A stretch of 64,000 nucleotides of DNA from Sediminibacillus albus. GTDB lineage: Bacteria > Bacillota > Bacilli > Bacillales > Amphibacillaceae. The notes beneath the pieces were generated by a model that saw only the letters and a program-made list of their open reading frames with translations, made no database searches and had not been told where the DNA came from. Shown here in pieces: positions 27,095 through 36,141 of the stretch (its first letter is position 1; each line of letters begins with the position of its first letter). The position numbers and the translations under genes are program-made. The DNA lies in NCBI RefSeq assembly GCF_900101125.1, contig NZ_FNFL01000007.1:34427-98426 (forward strand), read 5' to 3'.

Positions 27095-27580
27095 ATGAAG
27101 AAAATGAAGTACTTGGCCTTTGCGATAGGTATCATTTTTCTGTCCGTATATCTTTATCAGAATTTCATTTATTATATGATCCCGTTCAATCCTATAGAGG
27201 AGTATGCAACTGAGTCCCCAGTTGACTTTCATATTACGCAAAATCTCCCTGGCGGTGAAGAAGTCAATGCCAAAAGCCACGATCCGAAAACTTGTGATTT
27301 AGTTTTGGAGTATCTCAGCAATCTAAACTTAAAACCCTTAAAGGATAAGGATGCGTGGAACGCGCTTTCTAAGAAAGAAAATGAAACCTATTTAACAGGC
27401 ATGGTAGAGTTTGACCAATCAGGGGAGATATTTATCTCAGACCTATTTATAGGCAATCCTGATGTTCTTCATATTAGTTCTTCAATAGCCGGGTTCAAGA
27501 GAGAAGGATATTATAAAATTGTAGATTCTACGTTTGATTATGACTATATCATTGATTTGATTGGTAATAAGGGGGAATAA
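27095..27580 (+). CDS. membrane-anchored protein, unknown
   Basis: A 161-residue protein with one N-terminal membrane segment (about 5-26) and an extracytoplasmic domain with no recognised motif. GAAAGGGG precedes the ATG, and TTGACA at about 27052 may be part of its promoter. It lies in a region of gene remnants and may itself be accessory. Confidence 0.6.
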   Translation: MKKMKYLAFAIGIIFLSVYLYQNFIYYMIPFNPIEEYATESPVDFHITQNLPGGEEVNAKSHDPKTCDLVLEYLSNLNLKPLKDKDAWNALSKKENETYLTGMVEFDQSGEIFISDLFIGNPDVLHISSSIAGFKREGYYKIVDSTFDYDYIIDLIGNKGE

Positions 27581-27623
27581 AAGAGGATATATCGGGGCGA
27601 TATTTTGATAGGATATCTTTAAT

Positions 27624-28043
27624 GTGCTCCATAACAAGAATCTCTTACACTACCAAAATCTTCCGTTCACCAACGGAACACCTTGGCTCCATGTAAATAA
27701 TAACTATGAGACTATTAATGCGGAAGCTGCTTTAGCAGATAAAGATTCTATTTTCTATTATTATCAACGTCTAATCCAATTGCGAAAGGAATTAGATGTA
27801 ATTACCACTGGCGATTTTGAGTTACTTATGCGTAATGACCCTAATGTGTTTGCCTATCAACGCAGGGATGAAGGAGAAGCCCTAGTTGTGTTGTGTAATT
27901 TTTCAGATAAGGAAGTTGATTTAAACCAGAAAGTTGTTAAAGCAATAAAAGACGCCAGCGTTTTAATAACGAATGAAAATAAAGACCAAGCAACAAAAAC
28001 TTTACAACCATATGAAGGAACGGTGTTTAGAATCATGGCGTAA
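27624..28043 (+). pseudogene. C-terminal fragment of GH13 alpha-glucosidase
   Basis: From about residue 14 the frame matches the end of oligo-1,6-glucosidase or trehalose-6-phosphate hydrolase type GH13 enzymes (FTNGTPWLHVN, SIFYYYQRLIQLRKE, then ALVVLCNFSDKEV). About 120 of roughly 560 residues remain; the barrel and all catalytic residues are absent. There is no clear ribosome site. It is a decayed remnant of a sugar-degradation gene. Confidence 0.88.
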
Positions 28044-28173
28044 CGAAATCAAGTCATGTTGATGGAATCATTGGAGTTGTCCTATCAACTATTCATGCCT
28101 CATATGTATTCCTTTCATTGTACAAGAAAATCACTTTTTTAAATTGGCCCCTGTTAATCCCGAGATGGGCGAT

Positions 28174-28276
28174 CGGTGGTGACGCCTGCGGGAACAGCAC
28201 GAGCCGAAGATCCACTTGGTCTAGTGATCTTCTTGACCAAGTTAGCTGAGGCCGTGCCCGCGGCAAGCATCCACCG
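28174..28276. repeat. palindromic dispersed-type repeat (103 bp)
   Basis: The outer ends (CGGTGGTGACGCCTGCGGG and, inverted, CGGTGGATGCTTGCCGCGGG) and the inner arms CTTGGTC/GACCAAG make a nested hairpin. The segment GCTGAGGCCGTGCCC also occurs at about 56588, linking it to other Bacillaceae repeats in the window. Confidence 0.6.
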
Positions 28277-28344
28277 ACAAGCGAATCGTGGACTCAACAA
28301 CAAACGTTGCCCCCTTTTAGATTAGAAAGGACTTTTTCAGTGGA

Positions 28345-28468
28345 CTCTGCTTGGCAGTTTGTTTTTCTTGGTGCAAACATCCTGTGGTTGAAGAGACTAG
28401 CCGAATGGGGAAAATGTTTGATCAAGTGAATGAAGTGGTGATGGAGAAACGAAGCCACAGGTAAATAG
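28345..28468 (+). pseudogene. possible gene tail, unknown
   Basis: The plus strand has a protein-like frame (VVEETSRMGKMFDQVNEV then VMEKRSHR) ending in TAA just before a terminator. There is no start. It may be the last part of a lost gene; support is weak. Confidence 0.3.
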
Positions 28469-28509
28469 AAAGCCTGGACCGTTGAGGAAGACGAGTCCTG
28501 GCTTTTTTT
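28469..28509 (+). terminator. terminator
   Basis: AAAGCCTGGAC pairs with GTCCTGGCTTT (one T-T mismatch), followed by a T run. It ends transcription before the Fur-controlled flavodoxin promoter. Confidence 0.75.
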
Positions 28510-28533
28510 AATCCAATCTATTTCTCGTTTTAA

Positions 28534-28563
28534 TTGACATTGATAATCATTATCAATTAGTAT
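28534..28563 (+). promoter_or_regulatory. Fur box within flavodoxin promoter
   Basis: TTGACA (28534-28539) precedes the near-perfect palindrome ATTGATAATCATTATCAAT (28539-28557), which matches the Fur consensus in its 7-1-7 form. A -10-like TAGTAT follows. Fur with iron would block this promoter. Confidence 0.88.
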
Positions 28564-28594
28564 GGAAGTTAGAACACGGATAGGAGGGGGATTT

Positions 28595-29053
28595 ATGCCG
28601 AAAGTGATTTTGTTGTTTTGCAGTATGTCCGGAAATACGGAGGAAATTGCTGAAATTATGGAAGAAACCATTAGCAAACACGGACTGGATGTCCTTAAAT
28701 TTCAAATAGATATAGATGATGTTAGCGCTGCTGATTTACTTGACTATGATGCCATTTTATTTGGTACATATACGTGGGGAGACGGTGACATTCCTTACGA
28801 AGCCGAGGACTTTTACGATGACATGGCTGACGTTGATTTAACGGATAAAGTTGTTGCATTATTTGGTTCGTGTGATTCGATGTATCCCAATTATGGCGGG
28901 GCAATTGATTCATTCGCCGAGCGATTTAAAGAACGGGGAGCAATGACAGTATTATATAACTTAAAAGTAGAGTTAACCCCAGAGCAGAATGATATCAAAC
29001 GCTGCCAGTCATTTGCGGAGGAATTTGTTAAGGAACTGACAGTTAACGCCTAA
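28595..29053 (+). CDS. flavodoxin, iron-regulated
   Basis: A 152-residue flavodoxin, an FMN electron carrier that replaces ferredoxin. The phosphate loop is SMSGNTEEIA, and the aromatic FMN contacts lie in TYTWGDGD and MYPNYGG. ATG 28595 has GGAGGGGG upstream; the longer frame from 28562 is not needed. The Fur box upstream and the divergent-facing reductase at 29180-30229, also with a Fur box, suggest an iron-starvation electron-transfer pair. It resembles the B. subtilis YkuN/YkuP type. Confidence 0.9.
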   Translation: MPKVILLFCSMSGNTEEIAEIMEETISKHGLDVLKFQIDIDDVSAADLLDYDAILFGTYTWGDGDIPYEAEDFYDDMADVDLTDKVVALFGSCDSMYPNYGGAIDSFAERFKERGAMTVLYNLKVELTPEQNDIKRCQSFAEEFVKELTVNA

Positions 29054-29084
29054 CAGATGGAAGTAATGATTATTAATAGCGAAG

Positions 29085-29121
29085 AAAATCCAAGCAGTTC
29101 ACGAGAGGCTGCTTGGATTTT
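29085..29121. terminator. terminator between flavodoxin and reductase
   Basis: AAAATCCAAGCAG and CTGCTTGGATTTT form a perfect 13-pair stem. It separates two convergent genes. Confidence 0.88.
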
Positions 29122-29179
29122 GGCGTTTAAGCTATATTTTTATAAGCCGGCAGGAATTGTTGGAATGCAAGCAGCTTTT

Positions 29180-30229
29180 TTACTTTACCAATTGTTTGAC
29201 CAATTCTTTGTTGCGCTGTTTAAAGATGTCATTATGGGAGGATACCATGCCGGACTGCCTGGCATCCGGTTCAATGTATTGCTTCGCCCGGTTGACAGCG
29301 TTGGCGGCATCCTGGAATGCGCCTGCGATTAGATGTACTTTTCCGTCATACTTGAGAATATCTCCTGCCGCAAATAAGCCATCAACCGATGATTCACTTG
29401 CCGGAGTCCCTTCAATAAAATAATCATCGCGCTTTTTGATTTCCATTGTACAGTTGTTCAACAGTTCCGTATCCCGCTCATAGCCGTGATTGATTACTAC
29501 TTTATCGATAGGCAATCGAACCACCTCACTGGTAAGATGGTTCGTCAATTCCACCCATTCGATTTCTTCATGATTTTCACTTGCGATCAACTTAGTGATG
29601 GAGGTATTTAAGAAACATTGGGCAGGACTATTTGTCAGCTGTAATACTTGGGCTTCATGCCCATTTAGGGAGTCCTTTCGATAGGTTACATATACCTGTT
29701 TGGCGAACGGAACCAGTTCGTTCGCCCAGTCAATTGCTGAATTGCCGCCGCCTGAAATAATAACCGTTTTATTCTGAAACCGTTTTAAGGATTTAACGGT
29801 GTAATGCAGGTTTGCAACTTCGTATTTTTCCGCCCCTTCTATTTCAAGCTTTTGCGGCTTTAAAATCCCTCCCCCGACAGCTACGATAACAGTCCGGGAT
29901 AAGTGCTGTTCTCCAGAGTCATTTTGCAAAACAAATAGTTTCTCCCGGTTCTGGGTTATCTTGACGATTTTTTCATTCAAGACAACCGTCGGATCAAATG
30001 TCTGTCCTTGTGCAACCAACTGTTCCATCAGCTTTTCGCCTGTTACGGGAGTCAGGCCGCCCACATCCCATATCATTTTTTCCGGATAGACATGGATTTT
30101 ACCGCCCAAATGTGGCTGATATTCAATCAGTTTCGTTTTCATCGCCCGCAAACCGCTGTAAAAGGCGGAATACAACCCAGCTGGACCGCCGCCAATGATG
30201 GTGACATCGTACAATTGCTCTTGTTTCAT
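29180..30229 (-). CDS. ferredoxin/flavodoxin-NADP reductase (YumC/YcgT type)
   Basis: A 349-residue FAD enzyme of the thioredoxin-reductase-like FNR class. The FAD loop is GGGPAGLYSAFYSGLR, the NADPH loop GGGNSAIDWA, and the C-terminal FAD segment AAGDILKYDGKVHLIAG. It lacks the CxxC of thioredoxin reductase. It probably passes electrons between NADPH and the flavodoxin at 28595. A Fur box lies upstream of its start, as for B. subtilis ycgT. Start at 30229 with AGGAGGAG before it. Confidence 0.93.
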   Translation of the reverse strand: MKQEQLYDVTIIGGGPAGLYSAFYSGLRAMKTKLIEYQPHLGGKIHVYPEKMIWDVGGLTPVTGEKLMEQLVAQGQTFDPTVVLNEKIVKITQNREKLFVLQNDSGEQHLSRTVIVAVGGGILKPQKLEIEGAEKYEVANLHYTVKSLKRFQNKTVIISGGGNSAIDWANELVPFAKQVYVTYRKDSLNGHEAQVLQLTNSPAQCFLNTSITKLIASENHEEIEWVELTNHLTSEVVRLPIDKVVINHGYERDTELLNNCTMEIKKRDDYFIEGTPASESSVDGLFAAGDILKYDGKVHLIAGAFQDAANAVNRAKQYIEPDARQSGMVSSHNDIFKQRNKELVKQLVK

Positions 30230-30313
30230 TTTTTCTCCTCCTTGGTTGAAAAGAATGATAGGGTGTATGGTGTGTAGGGATTCTTGGACTGTATGTAAGT
30301 GCAGTATATTTTA

Positions 30314-30332
30314 ATTGATAATGATTTTCAAT
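30314..30332 (-). promoter_or_regulatory. Fur box of reductase gene
   Basis: ATTGATAATGATTTTCAAT matches the Fur consensus with good left and right half-sites. It lies about 85 bases upstream of the reductase start. Confidence 0.8.
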
Positions 30333-30374
30333 ATCAATAACATCCTATCATATGTAGGTGGATATCACAATATC

Positions 30375-30515
30375 ATTCGGCCATTAGGTCAACCAAAACA
30401 CGCATGTTTTGTTTTTATTGCGGAAGCGTCTATTGACCAATCATCTTTTGTACATACAGGTCCGGCAGCTAACGGAAAAATGATTGCTTATGCGGTGGAA
30501 ACTCTAACAGAATAA
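30375..30515 (+). pseudogene. short-chain dehydrogenase C-terminal remnant
   Basis: The frame reads PLGQPKHACFVFIAE, DQSSFVHTG and AANGK, resembling the C-terminus of stress-related short-chain dehydrogenases (GQP..., FLAS.DSS.VTGQ, NGG). The catalytic part is missing and several consensus residues have changed. It ends in TAA just before a terminator hairpin. Confidence 0.5.
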
Positions 30516-30523
30516 GGTATGAA

Positions 30524-30561
30524 AAGAAAGGGAAGCCTCCAATTGGAAGCTTCCCTTTCTA
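30524..30561 (+). terminator. terminator of SDR remnant
   Basis: AGAAAGGGAAGC pairs with GCTTCCCTTTCT around a short CTCC/GGA region. It is a strong hairpin with a limited T run. Confidence 0.7.
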
Positions 30562-30582
30562 GTTGATTGCTGCAATATAATG

Positions 30583-30623
30583 AAAAAACGGTGAAGGGAT
30601 TAAAATTCTCCTTCACCGTTTTT
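30583..30623 (-). terminator. terminator of SEC-C gene
   Basis: AAAAAACGGTGAAGG pairs with CCTTCACCGTTTTT around a 12-base loop; A and T runs flank both sides. It sits just beyond the stop of the minus-strand SEC-C gene. Confidence 0.9.
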
Positions 30624-30625
30624 GT

Positions 30626-32458
30626 TTATGCTTTGGCAGTTTCCAAGGCTTCCAGCATAAGTGATTGATAGTCTTTTGCTTCTTCGGCAACCTGCTTATC
30701 AATCGTCCATTTGTTTTCTTTCGCCAGCCACTTGGTCAGTGCCTTAACGGTTGTCACCATGTCTTTTACCATCGATTTGGTGGCATCTTTGTTCTGTACC
30801 AAGAAATCTTCAAGCAACAGCGACTGCCAGAAAGCCAAATCACACTCTTCCCAGCTTTGTTTAGAACTAGTTTCTAGCATCTGTCTTATATCTATTAGTC
30901 TGCTCCGGTATTTCCGTTCCGTGCTTTCGGATTTGCCGTCGGTTTTTTCTTGATAGAAAGCAATTAGATCTTTGGCATAAAACGTGTGCGCCGTCTCAGG
31001 AGTAAAGCCCAGCTTTTCATAGATCAGCTTATCCGCTCCGTCGTCGGCGACTTCGCTTTGCCCGGCGTAAACCTGCTGTATGCTGGAATGGCGGCTTTCT
31101 CCTCCTGTCACAAATGGTGACAGCTCTAAGCCAAGTTCTTTTCTGACTGTATTAAAATCAGCGGTGATTTCAACTGCTCCGTATTTTTCATAGACGGCCT
31201 TATATAAATCATACTCCGCCTGTTTCAGCCACTCCTCGGCAAGCGCTGCTTGGCCGGATAAAACGAGTTGCTGTAACGACTGGTTCTGATACATAGGGAT
31301 TGGTTTGTCAATGTCGGTGTGCAATGCATTGTGAGCATATAACGCAAAATATTCGGGTACTCCTTCGTCATAGGAGATTGCCAACTGTTTGCTGTCTGCC
31401 TGTACGGGAAGCCTGAAGCGCTGTTCAAAGTCTTCCACTAATGTGATTGCGCCATCAGCTTTCTGCACTTTTTGTAAAAACTGATGGGCAGTCGCCAAAT
31501 CATTGGTCGTAAAGGTCAACGATTGGTTTTCTATTACAAGGGTGGCGTTTACTTCCGACAAGCGCACCTGGCCTTCTGTTTCATTGTCGGTAAATGCCTG
31601 GATATTGCTCTGCCATGTCAGTTTTTTATGTGTTTCCTCCCATTGATCGATACCAAAGTCTTCGTCATTATATAACAAGGTTTCTGCTTTTTCTTTGTCG
31701 TTTAGAAGGAACATGTAGGTGTAGGTAATCACTTCCTGGTCTTCGCGTTCTTCTGCTTCCGGTCCTTCCAGCAGGGTGGTCAGTATTTCCGGGTAGTAAT
31801 CGGTTAAAACTTGATCCAAGTCATGACCAGTTTCGTTGATTAACTGCTTGGTATAGGTTGCCGCATGCTGAAAATGTTTTGGTTGGACAAGCGTCCTGAC
31901 GCCGTTGAAGTAATATGCACCCTCGACAGGCTCCAGCAATGCAAGTGTACCGTTCCATGGGAAAAATTGCGGCAAGTTTTCGTTTGTTTTTGGAACGTTT
32001 ATGATTTCACCGCTGAAGTAGTCGCGGAATAGGGCATCCCTTTCTGATTCGCCGACTGCCTCGATGAGCTGTGGCTTCATTTGCGCCCATCGTTGCGCCA
32101 TTTGTTTTTCCTCATCGGAAAGGCGCCGTTCGTTTTCGGCTAAAAACCATTCGATTCCGCGCAAGCCATTTTTATAGCGATTGAAGAAATAGAGCCAGAA
32201 ATTAAAAAAGCCCCGCTGATTTTTCCCCAGCTTATGACTTGTGCGTTTTTTAAACTGCGCTTCCAATGGGTGATAAACACTGGGAGGAACCTGTTCCAGG
32301 ATAAAATCGTGCAGCTGGTTAACCAGAGTGTGTTTTTGCTGGTAAAACCGTTCTTCTTTCACGTTCTGTAATCGAATGATATGATTCTTTTTCATGCAGC
32401 ATTTCTTATGTTTTTTTCCGCTGCCGCATGGGCAAGGATCATTTCTGCCAACCTTCAT
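30626..32458 (-). CDS. SEC-C zinc-motif protein, unknown
   Basis: A 610-residue protein that begins with a SEC-C zinc-binding motif (residues 5-21, NDPCPCGSGKKHKKCC), a module shared with SecA and many DNA or ribosome-linked proteins. The rest is helical and poorly characterised. A predicted helical region (about 480-600) follows a Gly/Ser-rich stretch. The start ATG at 32458 has AAAGGAGA upstream. No neighbour hints at its function. Confidence 0.8.
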   Translation of the reverse strand: MKVGRNDPCPCGSGKKHKKCCMKKNHIIRLQNVKEERFYQQKHTLVNQLHDFILEQVPPSVYHPLEAQFKKRTSHKLGKNQRGFFNFWLYFFNRYKNGLRGIEWFLAENERRLSDEEKQMAQRWAQMKPQLIEAVGESERDALFRDYFSGEIINVPKTNENLPQFFPWNGTLALLEPVEGAYYFNGVRTLVQPKHFQHAATYTKQLINETGHDLDQVLTDYYPEILTTLLEGPEAEEREDQEVITYTYMFLLNDKEKAETLLYNDEDFGIDQWEETHKKLTWQSNIQAFTDNETEGQVRLSEVNATLVIENQSLTFTTNDLATAHQFLQKVQKADGAITLVEDFEQRFRLPVQADSKQLAISYDEGVPEYFALYAHNALHTDIDKPIPMYQNQSLQQLVLSGQAALAEEWLKQAEYDLYKAVYEKYGAVEITADFNTVRKELGLELSPFVTGGESRHSSIQQVYAGQSEVADDGADKLIYEKLGFTPETAHTFYAKDLIAFYQEKTDGKSESTERKYRSRLIDIRQMLETSSKQSWEECDLAFWQSLLLEDFLVQNKDATKSMVKDMVTTVKALTKWLAKENKWTIDKQVAEEAKDYQSLMLEALETAKA

Positions 32459-32575
32459 CTTTCATTCTCCTTTATCTGTGTTGATTTCCTTGTAAAAACC
32501 AGAATCCTGCTGGTTCGCTTCATGCAAGGAGGATAATCATGCTGAGGTGAGTCCATATTTATGTAGGGAGAACTC

Positions 32576-32598
32576 AAAAAGGCTGCCACAGCAGCCTT
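32576..32598 (-). terminator. terminator of HxlR gene
   Basis: On the minus strand AAGGCTGC pairs with GCAGCCTT around TGTG, followed by TTTTT. Confidence 0.8.
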
Positions 32599-32644
32599 GC
32601 TATTGTATCATTATTTCTCGGGCAATACGTATAGGTTGCTTCTT

Positions 32645-32992
32645 TTAAGAGCTTTCCTTGTTCATTTTCTGCTGCTTGTGCAGGGTATGCTGCGTTCCCC
32701 ATTCGTGCATCGCTTCCAGGATTGGCTTTAAACTCATGCCATATTCGGTGATCGAATATTCCACTTTCGGCGGGACTTGCGGGTAGACGACACGCTTAAT
32801 GATATCTTCTTCTTCCAATTCGCGCAAATGCTTAGTCAGCATCTTTTGCGTGATTCCCGGCACACTACGCTTAAGTTCACTGAATCGTTTGGTACCATCT
32901 TTTAATAAATGCAGCAGAATGATTGGCTTCCATTTTCCTACTAATATTCCTAACGCATCTTCGACACGGCACAACTCCGGTTCAATGGTCAA
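32645..32992 (-). CDS. HxlR-family regulator
   Basis: A 115-residue winged-helix regulator of the HxlR family, typical in [37 protein letters not shown] and [13 protein letters not shown] choose TTG at 32992 with GGAGG eight bases upstream; a longer frame from 33160 overlaps the divergent gene. The Cys near the N-terminus is often the redox-sensing residue in this family. It is divergent from the LLM and FMN-reductase genes and probably controls them through the repeats at 33015-33050. Confidence 0.88.
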   Translation of the reverse strand: MTIEPELCRVEDALGILVGKWKPIILLHLLKDGTKRFSELKRSVPGITQKMLTKHLRELEEEDIIKRVVYPQVPPKVEYSITEYGMSLKPILEAMHEWGTQHTLHKQQKMNKESS

Positions 32993-33014
32993 TGCTTCAC
33001 CCTCCAATAGTATC

Positions 33015-33050
33015 TTTAAGTATACTATAGCACTTTTAAGTATGTACTTA
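33015..33050. promoter_or_regulatory. HxlR operator candidate
   Basis: TTTAAGTAT occurs twice, 20 bases apart (33015 and 33035), and the second is part of the palindrome TAAGTATGTACTTA (33037-33050). The position between divergent promoters fits an HxlR binding site. Confidence 0.6.
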
Positions 33051-33113
33051 CATGATTTGTTGATATCTTTTACAATAACAATAGACAGGTAAAAAAGAAA
33101 GGCGGAATTTGCA

Positions 33114-34172
33114 ATGGAGAAATACCGAATCGACCAAAGCAAAGGCATGGAATTCGGCATCTATACTTTGGGTGATCATTTGCCCAACCCGCTGACAGGG
33201 GAAAGAATTTCTGCTGAGCAGCGGGTTCATGAAATCATTGAATACGCAAAACTGGCAGATCAGGCAGGGATTGACTTCTTTAGTGTCGGGGAAAGCCACC
33301 AGGAGTACTTCGCGACGCAAGCGCACGCGGTGGTGCTTTCAGCGATTGCCCAGGCGACAGAAAAAATCAAGATTGCCAGTTCATCTACGATTATTAGTAC
33401 TTCGGATCCGGTTCGGGTATATGAGAACTTTGCAACACTTGATTTAATCTCCAAAGGCCGGGCCGAGCTGATTGCCGGGCGGGCCTCACGCGTAGGATTG
33501 TTTGATTTATTGGGCTATAATATCCGTGACTATGAAGAGCTGTTTGAAGAGAAATTCGATTTATTGCGGCAAATTAATGAGCAGGAAATAGTCAATTGGA
33601 GCGGAGAATTTCGTGCACCTCTCAAAGATGCGCAAGTACTGCCGCGTCCACAGTCTGGTTCATTGCCGATTTGGCGTGCGGTCGGCGGTTCGCCTGCCAG
33701 TGCGATTAAGGCAGGATATGCGGGTGTGCCGATGTTCCTGGCGCATTTAGGCGGACCTGCAACGGTATTTAAACGGTCAATCGACGCTTATCGGGATGCA
33801 GCCCGCAGCAGAGGCTTTGACACAGCGGAGCTTCCGGTAGCAACGGCTGGATTTTTCTATGTAGCGGACTCGTCCCAGCAGGCATTGAGAGATATGTATC
33901 CGTTTATTAACGAAGGGATGAAGAAGACAAACGGCCAAGGCTTTCCGAAGCAGCACTTCGCCCAGGGGGCTGACCCGCATAATATCATGAATATTGGCAG
34001 CCCGCAGGAAATTATAGAAAAAATTCTTTACCAGCATGAGCTATTTGGCCATCAGCGGTATATTGCTCAAATTGACTTCGGCGGTATGCCATTTGATAAA
34101 TTGCAGAAGAATATTGAGCTGATTGGTACAGAGATATTACCAGCCATCAAGAAGTATACAGCAAAAGATTAG
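33114..34172 (+). CDS. LLM-class flavin-dependent oxidoreductase
   Basis: A 352-residue luciferase-like monooxygenase family enzyme using reduced FMN or F420-type flavin. The barrel is recognisable from [37 protein letters not shown] and [11 protein letters not shown]. It lies 12 bases before the FMN reductase, so the two likely form a two-component system in which the reductase supplies FMNH2. The substrate is unknown. ATG 33114 follows AAAGGCGG. Confidence 0.9.
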   Translation: MEKYRIDQSKGMEFGIYTLGDHLPNPLTGERISAEQRVHEIIEYAKLADQAGIDFFSVGESHQEYFATQAHAVVLSAIAQATEKIKIASSSTIISTSDPVRVYENFATLDLISKGRAELIAGRASRVGLFDLLGYNIRDYEELFEEKFDLLRQINEQEIVNWSGEFRAPLKDAQVLPRPQSGSLPIWRAVGGSPASAIKAGYAGVPMFLAHLGGPATVFKRSIDAYRDAARSRGFDTAELPVATAGFFYVADSSQQALRDMYPFINEGMKKTNGQGFPKQHFAQGADPHNIMNIGSPQEIIEKILYQHELFGHQRYIAQIDFGGMPFDKLQKNIELIGTEILPAIKKYTAKD

Positions 34173-34184
34173 GAGGCAGGCAAA

Positions 34185-34751
34185 GTGAAGATAGTTGGAT
34201 TATCCGGTTCCAAAGTCGGCAGCAAGACTAGGACGGCGATGGACTACACGGTAAAAGCACTGAAGGAAAAATACCCTGATATAGAAGTGACGTTAATCGA
34301 CTTGGCTGAATATGATGTCCAGTTTAGTGATGGGCGTAATTTTCGGGAGTACGAAGGAGATACAAAATATGTAGCAGAAACGTTGATGGATGCAGATGCG
34401 ATTATTATCGGCACACCTGTCTTTCAGGCGTCGATACCTGCTACATTGAAAAATGTTTTTGACTTGCTTCCGGTTAATGCATTCCGGGACAAAGTTGTCA
34501 GTATGCTGGTCACAGCAGGATCGCCCAAGCATTATTTGATGGTCGAGCAGCAGTTAAAGCCAGTCCTTGCTTATATGAAAGCGCAGATGGTGCAAACCTT
34601 TGTCTTTATCGAGGAAGAGGACTTTTACCGCAAACAGATTGTCAATGATGACGTAATATTCCGGATCGAACGGCTGGCAGAAGACACCGTCGTATTAACA
34701 GACACATTTACCAAAATCCGTGAAGCCAAAGAAGCAGAATACGATTTTTAA
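34185..34751 (+). CDS. NADPH-dependent FMN reductase
   Basis: A 188-residue flavin reductase with the flavodoxin-like fold, seen in KIVGLSGSKVGSKTRTAM, IIIGTPVFQASIPATLKN and LVTAGSPKHYLMVEQQLKP. It starts at GTG 34185 with AGGAGG upstream, 12 bases after the LLM oxidoreductase stop, so they are cotranscribed. It should provide reduced flavin to that enzyme. Typical YwqN/SsuE-like length. Confidence 0.9.
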   Translation: MKIVGLSGSKVGSKTRTAMDYTVKALKEKYPDIEVTLIDLAEYDVQFSDGRNFREYEGDTKYVAETLMDADAIIIGTPVFQASIPATLKNVFDLLPVNAFRDKVVSMLVTAGSPKHYLMVEQQLKPVLAYMKAQMVQTFVFIEEEDFYRKQIVNDDVIFRIERLAEDTVVLTDTFTKIREAKEAEYDF

Positions 34752-34861
34752 TTATCCGCACAAACCGAACGATTACAGTATATAAAGGTTAAAAAGGCCA
34801 TCTGCCAGCATTCAATTGATTCCGTAAGGGTTATTAATGTAACAATAGGTGATTTCTTAAT

Positions 34862-35262
34862 CGTATCGGATAAGCGTTAATACACCGTGATCTCAAGTAA
34901 ACCATAAGCATTTGTGTACGGCTGAAAACAGTACGCAGACTTTCAGCGGAGGAAATCCACGGAGACTCCTGCGGGAGGGAAGGCCTCGGTGAGACCCCGC
35001 AGAGCGCAAGCTCGAGGAGGCTCACCAGCCGCCCGCGGAAAGCGTAGTGTATTTCCGTAGCGGTCGTGTTATGCAAGGTGGCAAAAACAGCTCTATCAGC
35101 GCAGCACGAGTCTGTAGATTCCAGAGTAAGCCTGTGCAAGTTTAAGCGCCCAACCTTTTTTAGAAAGCAGAAATACAGTTGTCACTGTGTCCGCAGGTTA
35201 TCTTGAATATAAGAAAAGAAAAATCGAACGAGTTCGAATGTTATTCGAATGTCTTTTTTCTT
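34862..35262 (+). repeat. dispersed repeat, copy A
   Basis: The segment matches, in reverse, the element at 61147-61813: shared blocks include GGAGGAAATCCACGGA, GGCCTCGGTGAGACCCCGC and CGGAAAGCGTAGTGTA, then GCAGGTTATCTTGAATAT and AATCGAACGAGTTCGAAT. It holds no credible gene; apparent frames are by-products of the GC-rich repeat. Confidence 0.85.
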
Positions 35263-35337
35263 ATCACCTGGAAAAAATCAGGAAGTTTTATACAGGAGAT
35301 TTTTTTGAAAAAAATCCCTTTTTTGGTAGGATTTTGT

Positions 35338-35375
35338 AAAATATTGTGTTACCATACAATTGAATTCGAATTCAA
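35338..35375 (+). promoter_or_regulatory. promoter with palindromic operator
   Basis: A -10 box TACAAT (35355-35360) with a weak upstream -35 (TTTGTA) precedes the perfect 16-bp palindrome TTGAATTCGAATTCAA (35360-35375), placed where transcription should start. A dedicated repressor could bind here. The bacteriocin-like gene starts 22 bases later. Confidence 0.55.
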
Positions 35376-35397
35376 ATTCTATTAAGGGAGAGGTTAG

Positions 35398-36135
35398 ATG
35401 AAAAAAGTATTAATGTTTTTAATGGTAGCAGTAACTGTTTTTGCGTACACTGTATCTCCTTCTCAATCATTAGCACAAACCCAAGTTACAAAACAAAATA
35501 CAAATTGTGAAGCTTGTGCTGATGGTATCAAAGACTCTACAGGTACAAAAAAGCAACAGACTGAAGCTAAGAAACTAGTAAAGACTTCTGAAGAATACAA
35601 ACTAACTAAAAAGAATTTAAAAGAAGATAATATTAAACCTGATTGGAATAACTCCAGAATTTATGTTGAAGAAGAGAATTCTAATTTAGCTACTGTTATG
35701 CTCCCAGTAAAGAAAGGAAATACCCCTACTGGCTGGCTCCAGTACGTTGTTGATTATGATCAAGAGTTAGTAAAAGAATTACTTTTCTCCATGGAAGAAG
35801 TCGACAATGATACCTTAGAATTTTCCATGGTTGAAAATGGAGAAACAATACTTAACGTCGGAGTAAATGAAGATGGTACTATTGTTAATGAAGAAGGAGA
35901 AGAAATATCTTTTGAAAACCTTGTAGCAGAATCCAAAGATACTCAGGTAAGTACTATGGGCCTATGTGAATCAGCAGCTAATGGATTCTATACAGCTATA
36001 AATGCCTTTTCATGTAATTATGCTTGCTTAGTAGCAGGTGCAATTACAAGTTTTGCTGGTGGCCTAGCCTGTGTTACAATTTGTGGATTAGCAAGAGAAT
36101 TTAGCCGTGATGGTTTTGTTGAGTTCTTCTGCTAA
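35398..36135 (+). CDS. Cys-rich secreted peptide precursor, halocin C8-like
   Basis: A 245-residue exported protein. A signal peptide covers about 1-26. A long acidic proregion follows (about 35-185), then a compact C-terminal domain (about 188-245) with six Cys: GLCESA, SCNYACLV, GLACVTIC and the terminal FFC, plus a hydrophobic glycine-rich core. This is the layout of halocin C8-like bacteriocin precursors, where the N-terminal part gives immunity. Its base composition is AT-rich relative to neighbours. RBS GGGAGAGG. A small membrane protein is convergent. Family assignment rests on pattern, not on a search. Confidence 0.6.
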   Translation: MKKVLMFLMVAVTVFAYTVSPSQSLAQTQVTKQNTNCEACADGIKDSTGTKKQQTEAKKLVKTSEEYKLTKKNLKEDNIKPDWNNSRIYVEEENSNLATVMLPVKKGNTPTGWLQYVVDYDQELVKELLFSMEEVDNDTLEFSMVENGETILNVGVNEDGTIVNEEGEEISFENLVAESKDTQVSTMGLCESAANGFYTAINAFSCNYACLVAGAITSFAGGLACVTICGLAREFSRDGFVEFFC

Positions 36136-36141
36136 TAAATG

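Noticed and set aside
34834-35139. Apparent 101-codon minus-strand gene
   Set aside because: It lies entirely within the dispersed repeat and has a repeat-derived composition.
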